Shown here: piece after piece, positions 54,438 through 61,598 of the stretch | Position numbering within the stretch: the first letter of the stretch is position 1 | Layout of the letters: each line of letters begins with the position of its first letter | Origin: AAA044-D11 sp009705075 | Lineage (GTDB): Bacteria; Actinomycetota; Actinomycetes; Nanopelagicales; Nanopelagicaceae | Direction of reading: 5' to 3' | Assembly (NCBI GenBank): GCA_965268675.1 | Contig: OZ254179.1 | Span: forward strand, 186,001-250,000 | Length of the DNA stretch: 64,000 bases | Notes under the pieces: model-generated | The model's input: only the letters and a program-made list of their open reading frames with translations | Database searches by the model: none | What the model was told of the DNA's origin: nothing | Program-made: the position numbers and the translations under genes

Positions 54438-55429
54438 GCACTTACCTACTTATTGATACTTCGACTTCACGAACTAGTGTTGCGATAGTTGGTGACAACA
54501 AAACTATATTTGAGTCCCATCACGAAGGTGCACTCTCTCATGGCGAAGCCCTACCAAAACTAGTAGCCGAAGGGCTTAAAGTTCAAAGCAATATTGATGA
54601 AGTAATTGTCGGGATGGGACCAGGTCCTTTTACGGGCCTTCGCGTTGGAATTTCTTTTGCTCAAAGCTTTGCGTTTGCTCGAGGAATTACTTGGACTGGT
54701 GTCTGCAGTCTTGACGCAATTGCCAACCAATTCACCGATAAAGATTTCCATGTTGCAATTGATGCCAGACGTAAGGAAGTTTTCTTTGCTAGATATACCA
54801 ACGGAATACGAATCAGGGAGCCCAAGGTTTGCCAACCTTCGCAGTTAAGCGCCTTCGCAATTCCAATTTACGGTGAAGCGCTAAATCAATTTCCAGATCC
54901 AGTTTCATTTGTTGCAATTGCAGAATCGGGTGCAACTTATTCCCAGCCAATCTATGTTCGTCGGCCTGATGCCTATCCAGCACCGGTTGGTGTGAAATTT
55001 AGACCAATGATCCAACTCGATCTTGTTCCAGCCTTTGCAATCGAAAAATCTGCATATGGCAAAGAAGCATGGTCGATGGCGCAACTCAAAGAGGAGTATG
55101 TGGGCAAGGAACGGATGTATCTCGCTGCTGAATTTAGCGGTGAATTGATTTCATATGCTGGTGTTGCAAACCTAGGTGGAATCGCTGATGTATTAACGCT
55201 AACCGTTGCCGAAGACCATCGCCGCAAAGGTATTGGGAGAGAGTTACTTCGAAGGCTTATTGATTGGGCCCGAACTCAAAAATGCGAAGCAATAATGCTC
55301 GAAGTTCGAGTTGGCAACGAAGAAGCAATCCCACTTTATGAGTCATTTGGCTTCATTGAAATTTCGCGTCGCAAAGATTATTACGGCCCAGGAAAGCCAG
55401 CAATTGTTATGCGTAAGGAGTTAGTGTGA
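54434..55429 (+). CDS. TsaB-RimI fusion protein (t6A factor plus N-acetyltransferase)
   Basis: The 331-residue protein joins two usually separate proteins. Residues 1-175 are TsaB-like, with LLIDTSTSRTSVAIVGDN and GMGPGPFTGLRVGISFAQSFA. From about residue 190 is a GNAT domain, with the acetyl-CoA motif RRKGIGRELL near residue 263 and LEVRVGNEEAIPLYESFGFIEISRRKDYY near the end, like RimI, the S18 N-acetyltransferase. No stop or frameshift separates the parts. Start GTG overlaps the tsaE stop, and tsaD starts in the stop of this gene. TsaB partners TsaD in t6A synthesis. Confidence 0.9.
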   Translation: MSTYLLIDTSTSRTSVAIVGDNKTIFESHHEGALSHGEALPKLVAEGLKVQSNIDEVIVGMGPGPFTGLRVGISFAQSFAFARGITWTGVCSLDAIANQFTDKDFHVAIDARRKEVFFARYTNGIRIREPKVCQPSQLSAFAIPIYGEALNQFPDPVSFVAIAESGATYSQPIYVRRPDAYPAPVGVKFRPMIQLDLVPAFAIEKSAYGKEAWSMAQLKEEYVGKERMYLAAEFSGELISYAGVANLGGIADVLTLTVAEDHRRKGIGRELLRRLIDWARTQKCEAIMLEVRVGNEEAIPLYESFGFIEISRRKDYYGPGKPAIVMRKELV

Positions 55430-56463
55430 AAAACTCTGACGCACTAGTCCTTGGAATAGAAACATCCTGCGATGAAACAGCAGTGGGAATTGTTTCTGGT
55501 CGAAAGTTATTAGCCAATGTAATTTCCTCTAGCGTTGACGAGCATGCCCGTTTTGGTGGCGTAGTTCCCGAAATTGCCAGCCGCGCACATTTAGAAGCAA
55601 TGCAAGGAGTTATCGCCAAAGCTCTTAGCGATGCCAGACTTTCAATTAAAGATATCGATGCCTTTGCCGTAACTGCAGGCCCCGGATTGATTGGCGCACT
55701 ATTGGTTGGAACTTCAAGTGCCGCAGGCCTCGCTCTTGCTTTAGAGAAGCCGCTTTATGGGGTTAATCATTTATCGGCACATATCGCAGTTGATTCGCTA
55801 GATTCGGATCACAAATTAGATCCGGCAATCGCACTCTTAGTTAGCGGTGGTCATAGTTCAATTCTGCAAGTCAATGATTTAACCAGTGATGTAAAAACTC
55901 TTGGTTCAACAATTGATGATGCCGCAGGTGAGGCCTTCGATAAGATTGCAAGAATTCTGGAACTCGGTTTTCCGGGCGGGCCTGCAATTGATAAAGATGC
56001 CAAAGCCGGTGATCCAGATGCAATTGATTTTCCAAGAGGGTTAACACTTGCCCGAGATTTAATTGACCATAAATATGATTTCTCGTTTTCAGGGTTAAAA
56101 ACCGCAGTATCAAGGTATTTGATAAAAACTCCAGATCACATTCGCGCCGATGTTTCTGCATCTTTCCAAGAAGCGGTCGTTGATGTTCTATTAAGGAAGG
56201 CAATTGGAGCCGCACAAGAGACTGGAATCGAAACTTTGATTATTGCGGGGGGAGTTGCAGCAAATAGCAGACTTCGAGCCCTCGCCCAAGAGCGTGCCAG
56301 CAATGCGGGCATCAGGCTTCGGATCCCACCTTTGAACCTATGCACGGATAATGGAGCGATGGTCGCTGCGATGGGTTCACTGGCTGTAGCAAAGGGCCTA
56401 GCGCCCTCTGAGCTCGGATTTGAGGCTAATTCCAGCTCTGGAATAACAAAACCCATCTTTTGA
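55426..56463 (+). CDS. tsaD: tRNA N6-adenosine threonylcarbamoyltransferase TsaD
   Basis: TsaD transfers the threonylcarbamoyl group to A37 of ANN-decoding tRNAs. The 345-residue protein has LGIETSCDETAVGIV, the metal-binding HLSAHI (two His), and VSGGHSSI in the ATP fold. Start GTG has AAGGAG upstream and overlaps the fusion gene's stop. It ends where the groES promoter begins. Confidence 0.96.
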   Translation: MKNSDALVLGIETSCDETAVGIVSGRKLLANVISSSVDEHARFGGVVPEIASRAHLEAMQGVIAKALSDARLSIKDIDAFAVTAGPGLIGALLVGTSSAAGLALALEKPLYGVNHLSAHIAVDSLDSDHKLDPAIALLVSGGHSSILQVNDLTSDVKTLGSTIDDAAGEAFDKIARILELGFPGGPAIDKDAKAGDPDAIDFPRGLTLARDLIDHKYDFSFSGLKTAVSRYLIKTPDHIRADVSASFQEAVVDVLLRKAIGAAQETGIETLIIAGGVAANSRLRALAQERASNAGIRLRIPPLNLCTDNGAMVAAMGSLAVAKGLAPSELGFEANSSSGITKPIF

Positions 56464-56520
56464 CGCGTCGCCAAGCCTGCTTTAGAGTTTGCGTTAGCAC
56501 TCGAAGGGCGAGTCTGCTAA
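56460..56520 (+). promoter_or_regulatory. groESL promoter with CIRCE operator
   Basis: TTGACG (56460-56465) and TAGAGT (56483-56488) are exactly 17 bases apart, giving a start near 56495. The CIRCE-like repeat runs from 56494 to 56520: the left arm TTAGCACTC is perfect, the spacer is 9 bases, and the right arm GTCTGCTAA has two mismatches from GAGTGCTAA. This is the HrcA repressor site, placed over the start. HrcA itself is not in the window. Confidence 0.82.
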
Positions 56521-56554
56521 TTGGATTAGAGCCCACAAATATGAAGGAGTAATC

Positions 56555-56851
56555 ATGGCCGTAACCATCAAGCCACTAGAAGATCGCTTAGTTGTAAAGG
56601 CAAATGAAGCCGAACAAACAACAGCGTCAGGTTTAGTAATTCCAGATACTGCAAAAGAGAAGCCACAAGAAGGCACAGTAATTGCGGTTGGACCAGGTCG
56701 CTTTGATGACGGCGTTCGCACACCAATGGATGTAAAAGTTGGCGATGTCGTTCTTTACAGCAAGTATGGCGGAACTGAAGTTAAGTACAACAACGAGGAA
56801 TATCTAGTTCTCTCAGCTCGCGATGTACTAGCAATTATTGAAAAGAAGTAA
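56555..56851 (+). CDS. groES: Co-chaperonin GroES
   Basis: GroES caps the GroEL chamber. The 98-residue protein contains IKPLEDRLVVKANEAEQTTASGLVIPDTAKEKPQEG, the mobile loop, and KVGDVVLYSKYGGTEV. It has AAGGAG before the start and precedes groEL by 6 bases. Control is by CIRCE upstream. Confidence 0.98.
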   Translation: MAVTIKPLEDRLVVKANEAEQTTASGLVIPDTAKEKPQEGTVIAVGPGRFDDGVRTPMDVKVGDVVLYSKYGGTEVKYNNEEYLVLSARDVLAIIEKK

Positions 56852-56857
56852 TAACAA

Positions 56858-58492
56858 ATGGGAAAAACTTTAAGTTTTGATGAAGATGCTCGTCGTGCGA
56901 TGGAGCGCGGTGTCAATATTCTTGCTGACACGGTAAAAGTAACGCTTGGACCTAAGGGTCGCAACGTCGTTATTGCAAAGTCTTATGGGGCACCACTAAT
57001 TACAAACGATGGCGTAACAATCGCCAAGGAGATTGAACTATCTGATCCAGCTGAAAACATGGGAGCCCAACTTGTAAAGCAAGTTGCGGAAAAGACCAAT
57101 GATGTCGCTGGCGATGGAACAACGACTGCGACTGTTTTGGCACAAGCTATGGTTAAAGAAGGACTTCGTAACCTCGCCGCTGGCGCGCAACCAATGGATA
57201 TCAAGGTTGGTATCGAAGCTGCAGTTAAGGCTGTTTCCGAAGAGCTAAAGAAGAATTCCACTGCGGTTAGTGGCAAATCTCAAATTGCAGATGTTGCAAC
57301 AATCTCCGCACAAGATAAGGCAATTGGCGATCTCATTGCAGAAGCAATGGATAAGGTCGGCAAGGATGGCGTTATCACCGTTGAAGAATCTTCAACAACC
57401 GGCCTAGAGCTAGATTTCACCGAAGGTATGCAATTTGATAAGGGTTACATTTCACCGTATTTCGTAACTGATGCCGATCGTATGGAGACAGTTCTAGAAG
57501 ATGCTTACATTCTTATTTCAGGTGGCAAGATTTCGGCACTTGCCGAAATTCTTCCAATCTTGGAGAAGGTTTCACAAGCTGGAAAGCCACTTTTAATTAT
57601 CGCTGAAGATGTAGAAGGTGAAGCGCTATCTACTCTGGTTGTTAACCGGATGCGCGGCACATTCACTTCAGCAGCAGTTAAAGCCCCAGGCTTTGGCGAT
57701 CGCCGTAAGGCCATGTTGCAAGACATCGCAATCCTTACCGGTGGCCAAGTAATCACGGCAGAAGTTGGTCTAAAGCTCGAACAAGTAACTGTTGATCTTC
57801 TTGGTCGCGCTCGCCGCGTTGTAATCACAAAGGACAATACAACCATCGTTGATGGCGCTGGCGATAAGGCTCAAGTTTCAGCCCGAGTTCAAGAGATTCG
57901 CAATGAACTTGAGAGCACTGATTCTGATTGGGATCGCGAGAAGCTACAAGAGCGCGTTGCAAAACTTGCTGGTGGCGTCTGCGTAATCAAAGTTGGCGCA
58001 CACACTGAGGTTGAATTAAAAGAGAAGAAGCACCGTCTTGAAGATGCAATCTCTGCAACTCGTGCTGCTGTCGAAGAGGGAATCGTTGTTGGTGGTGGCG
58101 CCGCACTTGTGCACGCTGCATCAGCGCTCGATAAAGATCTTGGACTTGAAGGCGATAAGGCTGTTGGAGTTCGCCTAGTTCGCAAAGCCTGCGATGAACC
58201 GCTTCGTTGGATAGCAGAAAATGCTGGCCATGAAGGTTATGTCGTTGTTGCGAAAGTTCGCACAATGAAGGCCAATGAAGGCTTTAATGCTGGAACTGAA
58301 GTTTACGAAGATCTAGTTAAGGTCGGCGTAATCGATCCAGTCAAAGTAACTCGTTCTGCACTTGCAAATGCAGCTTCAATCGCAGCAATGTTCATTACGA
58401 CTGAAGCTCTTGTTTTTGAGACTCCAGAAGATAAGAAGGATGAAGGAAATGGAAATGGCCACAGCCATGGACCTGGCGGACATTCTCACTAA
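56858..58492 (+). CDS. groL: Chaperonin GroEL with His-rich tail
   Basis: GroEL folds proteins in a double-ring chamber. The 544-residue protein has DGVTIAKEIELSDPAENMGAQLVKQVAEKTNDVAGDGTTTATVLAQ and the late VVGGGAALVHA, and keeps the ATP-binding Asp in GDGTTT. The C-terminal tail is Gly/Asn/His-rich (GNGNGHSHGPGGHSH) instead of the usual GGM repeats. This resembles the GroEL1 type in Actinobacteria, which usually have a second GroEL with a GGM tail elsewhere. No second copy is in the window. Confidence 0.97.
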   Translation: MGKTLSFDEDARRAMERGVNILADTVKVTLGPKGRNVVIAKSYGAPLITNDGVTIAKEIELSDPAENMGAQLVKQVAEKTNDVAGDGTTTATVLAQAMVKEGLRNLAAGAQPMDIKVGIEAAVKAVSEELKKNSTAVSGKSQIADVATISAQDKAIGDLIAEAMDKVGKDGVITVEESSTTGLELDFTEGMQFDKGYISPYFVTDADRMETVLEDAYILISGGKISALAEILPILEKVSQAGKPLLIIAEDVEGEALSTLVVNRMRGTFTSAAVKAPGFGDRRKAMLQDIAILTGGQVITAEVGLKLEQVTVDLLGRARRVVITKDNTTIVDGAGDKAQVSARVQEIRNELESTDSDWDREKLQERVAKLAGGVCVIKVGAHTEVELKEKKHRLEDAISATRAAVEEGIVVGGGAALVHAASALDKDLGLEGDKAVGVRLVRKACDEPLRWIAENAGHEGYVVVAKVRTMKANEGFNAGTEVYEDLVKVGVIDPVKVTRSALANAASIAAMFITTEALVFETPEDKKDEGNGNGHSHGPGGHSH

Positions 58493-58510
58493 TTAACGCT
58501 TGAAATTTAG

Positions 58511-58548
58511 GGCCTCACACTTTTATTAGTGTGGGGCCTTATTTATTG
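58511..58548 (+). terminator. Terminator after groEL
   Basis: GGCCTCACACT (58511-58521) pairs with AGTGTGGGGCC (58528-58538) with one wobble, followed by a T-rich stretch. It ends the groESL unit. Confidence 0.8.
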
Positions 58549-58561
58549 GTTTAATTAGCAC

Positions 58562-59326
58562 ATGGCAATTTCCCCAACTATGACGCTGAGCATTGATTGT
58601 GGTGGCTTGAGCATTAAAGCCTCCGTGCTTGATGAAGATGGCACGATGCATGCACCAGCGATTGCGGTGCCAACCCCTTATCCACTTACCCCAGCAGATT
58701 TGATTAATGTTTTTAAAGAGATTGCTTCCAAGCTTCCTAAAGCCGATCGCATAACTGTTGGATTTCCAGGGATGGTCCGTCATGGCGTCGTCGTGAATAC
58801 CCCGCATTACGTGAATGTAAAAGGACCGCGAACGAAGGTCGATCCAGAATTGTTCTACGCCTGGAAGGGTTTAGATTTTAGAAGCTTAGTTGAAGAAACT
58901 TTTAAGCTTCCAACCTTGATGTTAAATGATGCTGAAGTTCATGGTGCTGGTGTTGTTGCCGGCTCGGGCTTTGAAGTAGTTCTTACACTCGGCACTGGCC
59001 TTGGCTGCGCAGTATTTGATGGTGGAAAACTTGCCCCTCATATCGAACTTTCACATGCTCCGATTCGCCGCTCAACTATTTATGATGAATGGATTGGCGA
59101 GCACGAACGCCGCAGACTTGGAGATTCATTCTGGTCTCGTCGAATCCGCGCAATGGTTACCGATTTGCGCCCCGTCTTTCACTGGGACCGTCTTTACTTA
59201 GGTGGCGGAAATGCGCGCCGTATTAGACCAGAGGTACTCGAACTTCTCGGCGATGATGTTGTGATAGTTCCAAACGCAGCCGGAATAGTTGGCGGCGTGC
59301 GGGCCTGGAATTTAACTCGCATTTAG
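58562..59326 (+). CDS. ROK-family sugar kinase, polyphosphate-glucokinase-like
   Basis: This 254-residue kinase has SIDCGGLSIKASVLDEDG (phosphate loop of the ASKHA fold), VGFPGMVRHGVV, LNDAEVHGAG, and TLGTGLGCAVFDGGKLAPHIELSH, resembling actinobacterial polyphosphate glucokinase. The ROK zinc motif CxCGxxGC is absent, as in that branch. It would phosphorylate glucose using polyphosphate or ATP; neither is proved. TTTAAT ends six bases before the ATG, with no ribosome site, so it may be leaderless. Confidence 0.75.
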   Translation: MAISPTMTLSIDCGGLSIKASVLDEDGTMHAPAIAVPTPYPLTPADLINVFKEIASKLPKADRITVGFPGMVRHGVVVNTPHYVNVKGPRTKVDPELFYAWKGLDFRSLVEETFKLPTLMLNDAEVHGAGVVAGSGFEVVLTLGTGLGCAVFDGGKLAPHIELSHAPIRRSTIYDEWIGEHERRRLGDSFWSRRIRAMVTDLRPVFHWDRLYLGGGNARRIRPEVLELLGDDVVIVPNAAGIVGGVRAWNLTRI

Positions 59327-59333
59327 TTCAAGG

Positions 59334-59339
59334 TATTAT
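59334..59339 (+). promoter_or_regulatory. -10 element for the cytochrome b5 gene
   Basis: TATTAT lies exactly six bases before the ATG at 59346. A TTTAAC hexamer (59311-59316) is 17 bases upstream as a possible -35. No Shine-Dalgarno sequence is seen, which suggests a leaderless mRNA. Confidence 0.5.
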
Positions 59340-59345
59340 CTGCCA

Positions 59346-60170
59346 ATGCGTAAAATTCTTTTTGCTGTACTTTCCTTTGCAATGTTAAGCAGCGGGGTCG
59401 CTTATGCGCATCAACCAGTAATTTTATTGGATTCAGATACGACCGCAGCAAAAGGTCCATTGCTAGTTGACGGGACCATTTCATTTGCCGCTAGAGCGAA
59501 GTTCTCTAAAGCGGGGCAGAAGAAGGCATTTCGCGCTCAATTTAAGGCGGGCGATGCGCTCTCTGTTCAATATTTAATTGTTGATAAGAAACCGGAGACG
59601 AGTCTGCAAGTCAGGGCATTACCAGTTCTTGTCATTACCGATCCTGCAGGATCTAAAGTCACCATGAAAATAACTGAACGAACAAAGTTTTATGAGCCTT
59701 ATAGCAAAGTGAATTATTTATATCTTGGTCGCTATAGCGCTGTGGCAAAGAGCGGAATATATAGTTTTGTAATTACTTCAAAAGGTAAAGCAGCGATAAC
59801 AATTGCGGTCGGCGAGAAAGAGATTATGGGTGAAGTTGTTAGGGGAGCTGTAGCAACGTCTAAGCCAACCTCGTCACCAACTCCAACCTCGTCACCAACT
59901 CCAACCTCGTCACCAACAGTTAAAGCAACTCCGGCTGGATACACCATGGAGAAAGTCCGGGCCAATAACAGCGCTGCGAGTTGTTGGTCTGTAATAAATG
60001 GAAACGTTTATGATTTAACAAGTTGGATAAATTCCCACCCAGGTGGATCTAGTGTAATTCGTACATTATGTGGCACGGATGGAAGCGCAGAATTTTCGGC
60101 TAAACACAGTGACCAAGGAAAGCCAGAGTCACGATTGCGTGGATTTTTGTTAGGGCCACTTGCCAATTAA
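59346..60170 (+). CDS. Secreted protein with a cytochrome b5-like heme-binding domain
   Basis: The 274-residue protein has a signal peptide (residues 1-21, ILFAVLSFAMLSSGVAYA). A domain of about 150 residues with no recognised family follows, and then a Thr/Ser/Pro linker made of three PTSSPT repeats (about 174-191). A cytochrome b5 domain occupies about 198-270. The heme-ligand His residues are both present: His231 in SHPGGSS and His254 in AKHSDQ, 23 residues apart. It is likely a surface electron-transfer protein. The stop overlaps the opposing whiB-like stop by two bases. Confidence 0.8.
   Translation: MRKILFAVLSFAMLSSGVAYAHQPVILLDSDTTAAKGPLLVDGTISFAARAKFSKAGQKKAFRAQFKAGDALSVQYLIVDKKPETSLQVRALPVLVITDPAGSKVTMKITERTKFYEPYSKVNYLYLGRYSAVAKSGIYSFVITSKGKAAITIAVGEKEIMGEVVRGAVATSKPTSSPTPTSSPTPTSSPTVKATPAGYTMEKVRANNSAASCWSVINGNVYDLTSWINSHPGGSSVIRTLCGTDGSAEFSAKHSDQGKPESRLRGFLLGPLAN
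59865..59917 (+). repeat. Three tandem 18-base repeats encoding PTSSPT
   Basis: Two perfect units CCAACCTCGTCACCAACT (59865-59882 and 59883-59900) are followed by a third unit matching 17 of 18 bases (59901-59917). The unit is a multiple of three, so gain or loss of copies keeps the frame and changes linker length. Confidence 0.95.
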
Positions 60171-60475
60171 GAAGCGGTTGAAAAAGATTCGCTACCAATC
60201 TTTTGATCGCGGTTTAAGATTGCCTGACGATCTTCTTCGGTAAGTCCGCCCCAAATTCCATAAGGCTCGGCAAGTGTTAGTGCCTGCTTTCTACATGCCT
60301 GCAATACCGGACAGGATGCACAAATTGCCTTTGCTGCGTTCTCGCGATTCTTTCTGCGTGGGCCACGTTCACCATCTGTATAAAAGAACATCTCAGTTGG
60401 AAGTTCACGGCAGGCCGCAGATTCTTGCCACTCCCAATCAGAGGCGATGGGCCTTGGCTGAGCCTGTGCTGTCAT
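60167..60475 (-). CDS. WhiB-family transcription factor, WhiB3/WhiD-like
   Basis: WhiB proteins are iron-sulfur regulators limited to Actinobacteria and their phages. The 102-residue protein has four cysteines at 22, 52, 55 and 61 (C-x29-C-x2-C-x5-C), and GIWGGLTEEDRQAIL with the conserved GI/VWGG turn. The insert FFYTDGERGPRRKNRENAAK resembles WhiB3/WhiD. The start has AAGGAG on the minus strand. It diverges from a B12-type regulator and converges with the cytochrome b5 gene. WhiB3/WhiD members often respond to redox or control late development. Confidence 0.9.
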   Translation of the reverse strand: MTAQAQPRPIASDWEWQESAACRELPTEMFFYTDGERGPRRKNRENAAKAICASCPVLQACRKQALTLAEPYGIWGGLTEEDRQAILNRDQKIGSESFSTAS

Positions 60476-60530
60476 GTGAACTCCTTGGTGAATCGCTATT
60501 TCTTGGTTTGGATACTACAACCGCGCCATA

Positions 60531-60542
60531 AGTTGTTCAACT
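60531..60542. promoter_or_regulatory. Palindrome in the divergent whiB / MerR-like intergenic region
   Basis: AGTTG-TT-CAACT is a perfect 12-base palindrome midway in the 142-base gap between the two divergent regulator genes. It could be an operator of either regulator; no promoter hexamers around it are convincing. Confidence 0.35.
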
Positions 60543-60617
60543 ATTTGGGGCTAATTTGAACCGATTTTGAAGCGTTTTCAGGTGGCGCTCCTCACTACTT
60601 GCGGTGAGAATTACCTC

Positions 60618-61538
60618 ATGACCCGCGTTCTTGAGGCTTTGAAGGCTGATGATTCCCTAACCGTGGCAGCTGTTGCCCGGAAACTTGGAATCGCCCCAGC
60701 CACGCTTCGTACCTGGGATCGCCGGTATGGAATAGGCCCAAGTAAGCACAGTATCGGTACGCACAGAAAATACTCAGCAACCGATTTGATGCGACTAACT
60801 GCAATGGTTCGCTTGATAGTTGCAGGAGTCGCACCAAAAGATGCGGCACATAAAGCGCTAAAACTAGATTTGAAAAAGAGCCAAGAGGCGGTCGAAGAAG
60901 TACTTCGTAGCGTTGAGGACCAGAGCGATCTTGTGTCACTACTTCACCGTTCTGCCTTGAAATTGGACTCGCCAAGGTTTGAAAAATTGATTAGAAAATC
61001 TATAGCAGATATTGGTGTTGAAGCCACTTGGCTTGAAGTCCTGGCCCCTCTCCTTAATGAAATAGGAGAAGAGTGGGTTCGCACAGGAACGGGAATTGAA
61101 GTTGAGCATTTTGTGAGTGAGATTATCCGAAAAATTCTGAGTGAAAATTTTGGAAATGTAATTAAACCCAAGAATTCCAGACCAGTCCTCTTGGCGTGTG
61201 TCGGTAATGAAATGCACTCACTTGCATTAACTGCCCTTGCCGCAGTGTTAGCAGAAGCAAGAATCGATTGCATTTTTCTTGGCGCAAGAACTCCACAAAT
61301 TGCGATAAATCAAGTTATTTTGAAGTCAGCGCCCCCTGCAATATTTCTTTGGGCGCAAATGAGTGAAAATGCTGACCATAGTTTTGTTAAATCATTGCCG
61401 GTCATAAGACCCGCGCCAAGAGTCCTACTGGGTGGACCAGGTTGGAAGAGCGCAAAGGGAAAGGCTCAAAGTAGAGCGGTGTTGACTATTGGATTAAGCG
61501 ATGCTCGCGACCAAATACTTCAGGCGCTAGCTGTTTAA
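60618..61538 (+). CDS. MerR-family regulator with cobalamin-binding domain (CarH/LitR-like)
   Basis: The 306-residue protein has a MerR winged-helix domain at residues 3-70 (TVAAVARKLGIAPATLRTWDRRYG), a helical cap, and a B12-binding Rossmann domain. The cap carries the W-x9-EH motif of the CarH family: Trp153 and Glu163-His164. The Rossmann part has Glu198-x-His200 in GNEMHSL, the position of the lower cobalt ligand. CarH proteins use adenosylcobalamin to repress carotenoid genes in the dark and release DNA in light. I chose the ATG at 60618; a TTG at 60567 would add 17 residues of no clear family. The target genes are not in the window. Confidence 0.82.
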   Translation: MTRVLEALKADDSLTVAAVARKLGIAPATLRTWDRRYGIGPSKHSIGTHRKYSATDLMRLTAMVRLIVAGVAPKDAAHKALKLDLKKSQEAVEEVLRSVEDQSDLVSLLHRSALKLDSPRFEKLIRKSIADIGVEATWLEVLAPLLNEIGEEWVRTGTGIEVEHFVSEIIRKILSENFGNVIKPKNSRPVLLACVGNEMHSLALTALAAVLAEARIDCIFLGARTPQIAINQVILKSAPPAIFLWAQMSENADHSFVKSLPVIRPAPRVLLGGPGWKSAKGKAQSRAVLTIGLSDARDQILQALAV

Positions 61539-61539
61539 A

Positions 61540-61560
61540 GCCTAAAACCAGTTTTTAGGC
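61540..61560 (+). terminator. Hairpin after the B12-type regulator
   Basis: GCCTAAAA (61540-61547) and TTTTAGGC (61553-61560) form a perfect 8-base-pair stem with a CCAGT loop. No T run follows, so termination is uncertain. Confidence 0.4.
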
Positions 61561-61586
61561 GGCAGATGTATCTCTATTTGGATGGT

Positions 61587-61592
61587 TAGACT
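61587..61592 (+). promoter_or_regulatory. -10 element for a probably leaderless guaB
   Basis: TAGACT ends six bases before the ATG of guaB, with no Shine-Dalgarno sequence between. The same spacing is seen at tsaE, the ROK kinase and the cytochrome b5 gene. Confidence 0.5.
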
Positions 61593-61598
61593 TGCCCA

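Noticed and set aside
59865..59917. Short tandem repeats considered as a CRISPR-like array
   Set aside because: The units are adjacent with no spacers, lie inside a coding frame and encode a linker.
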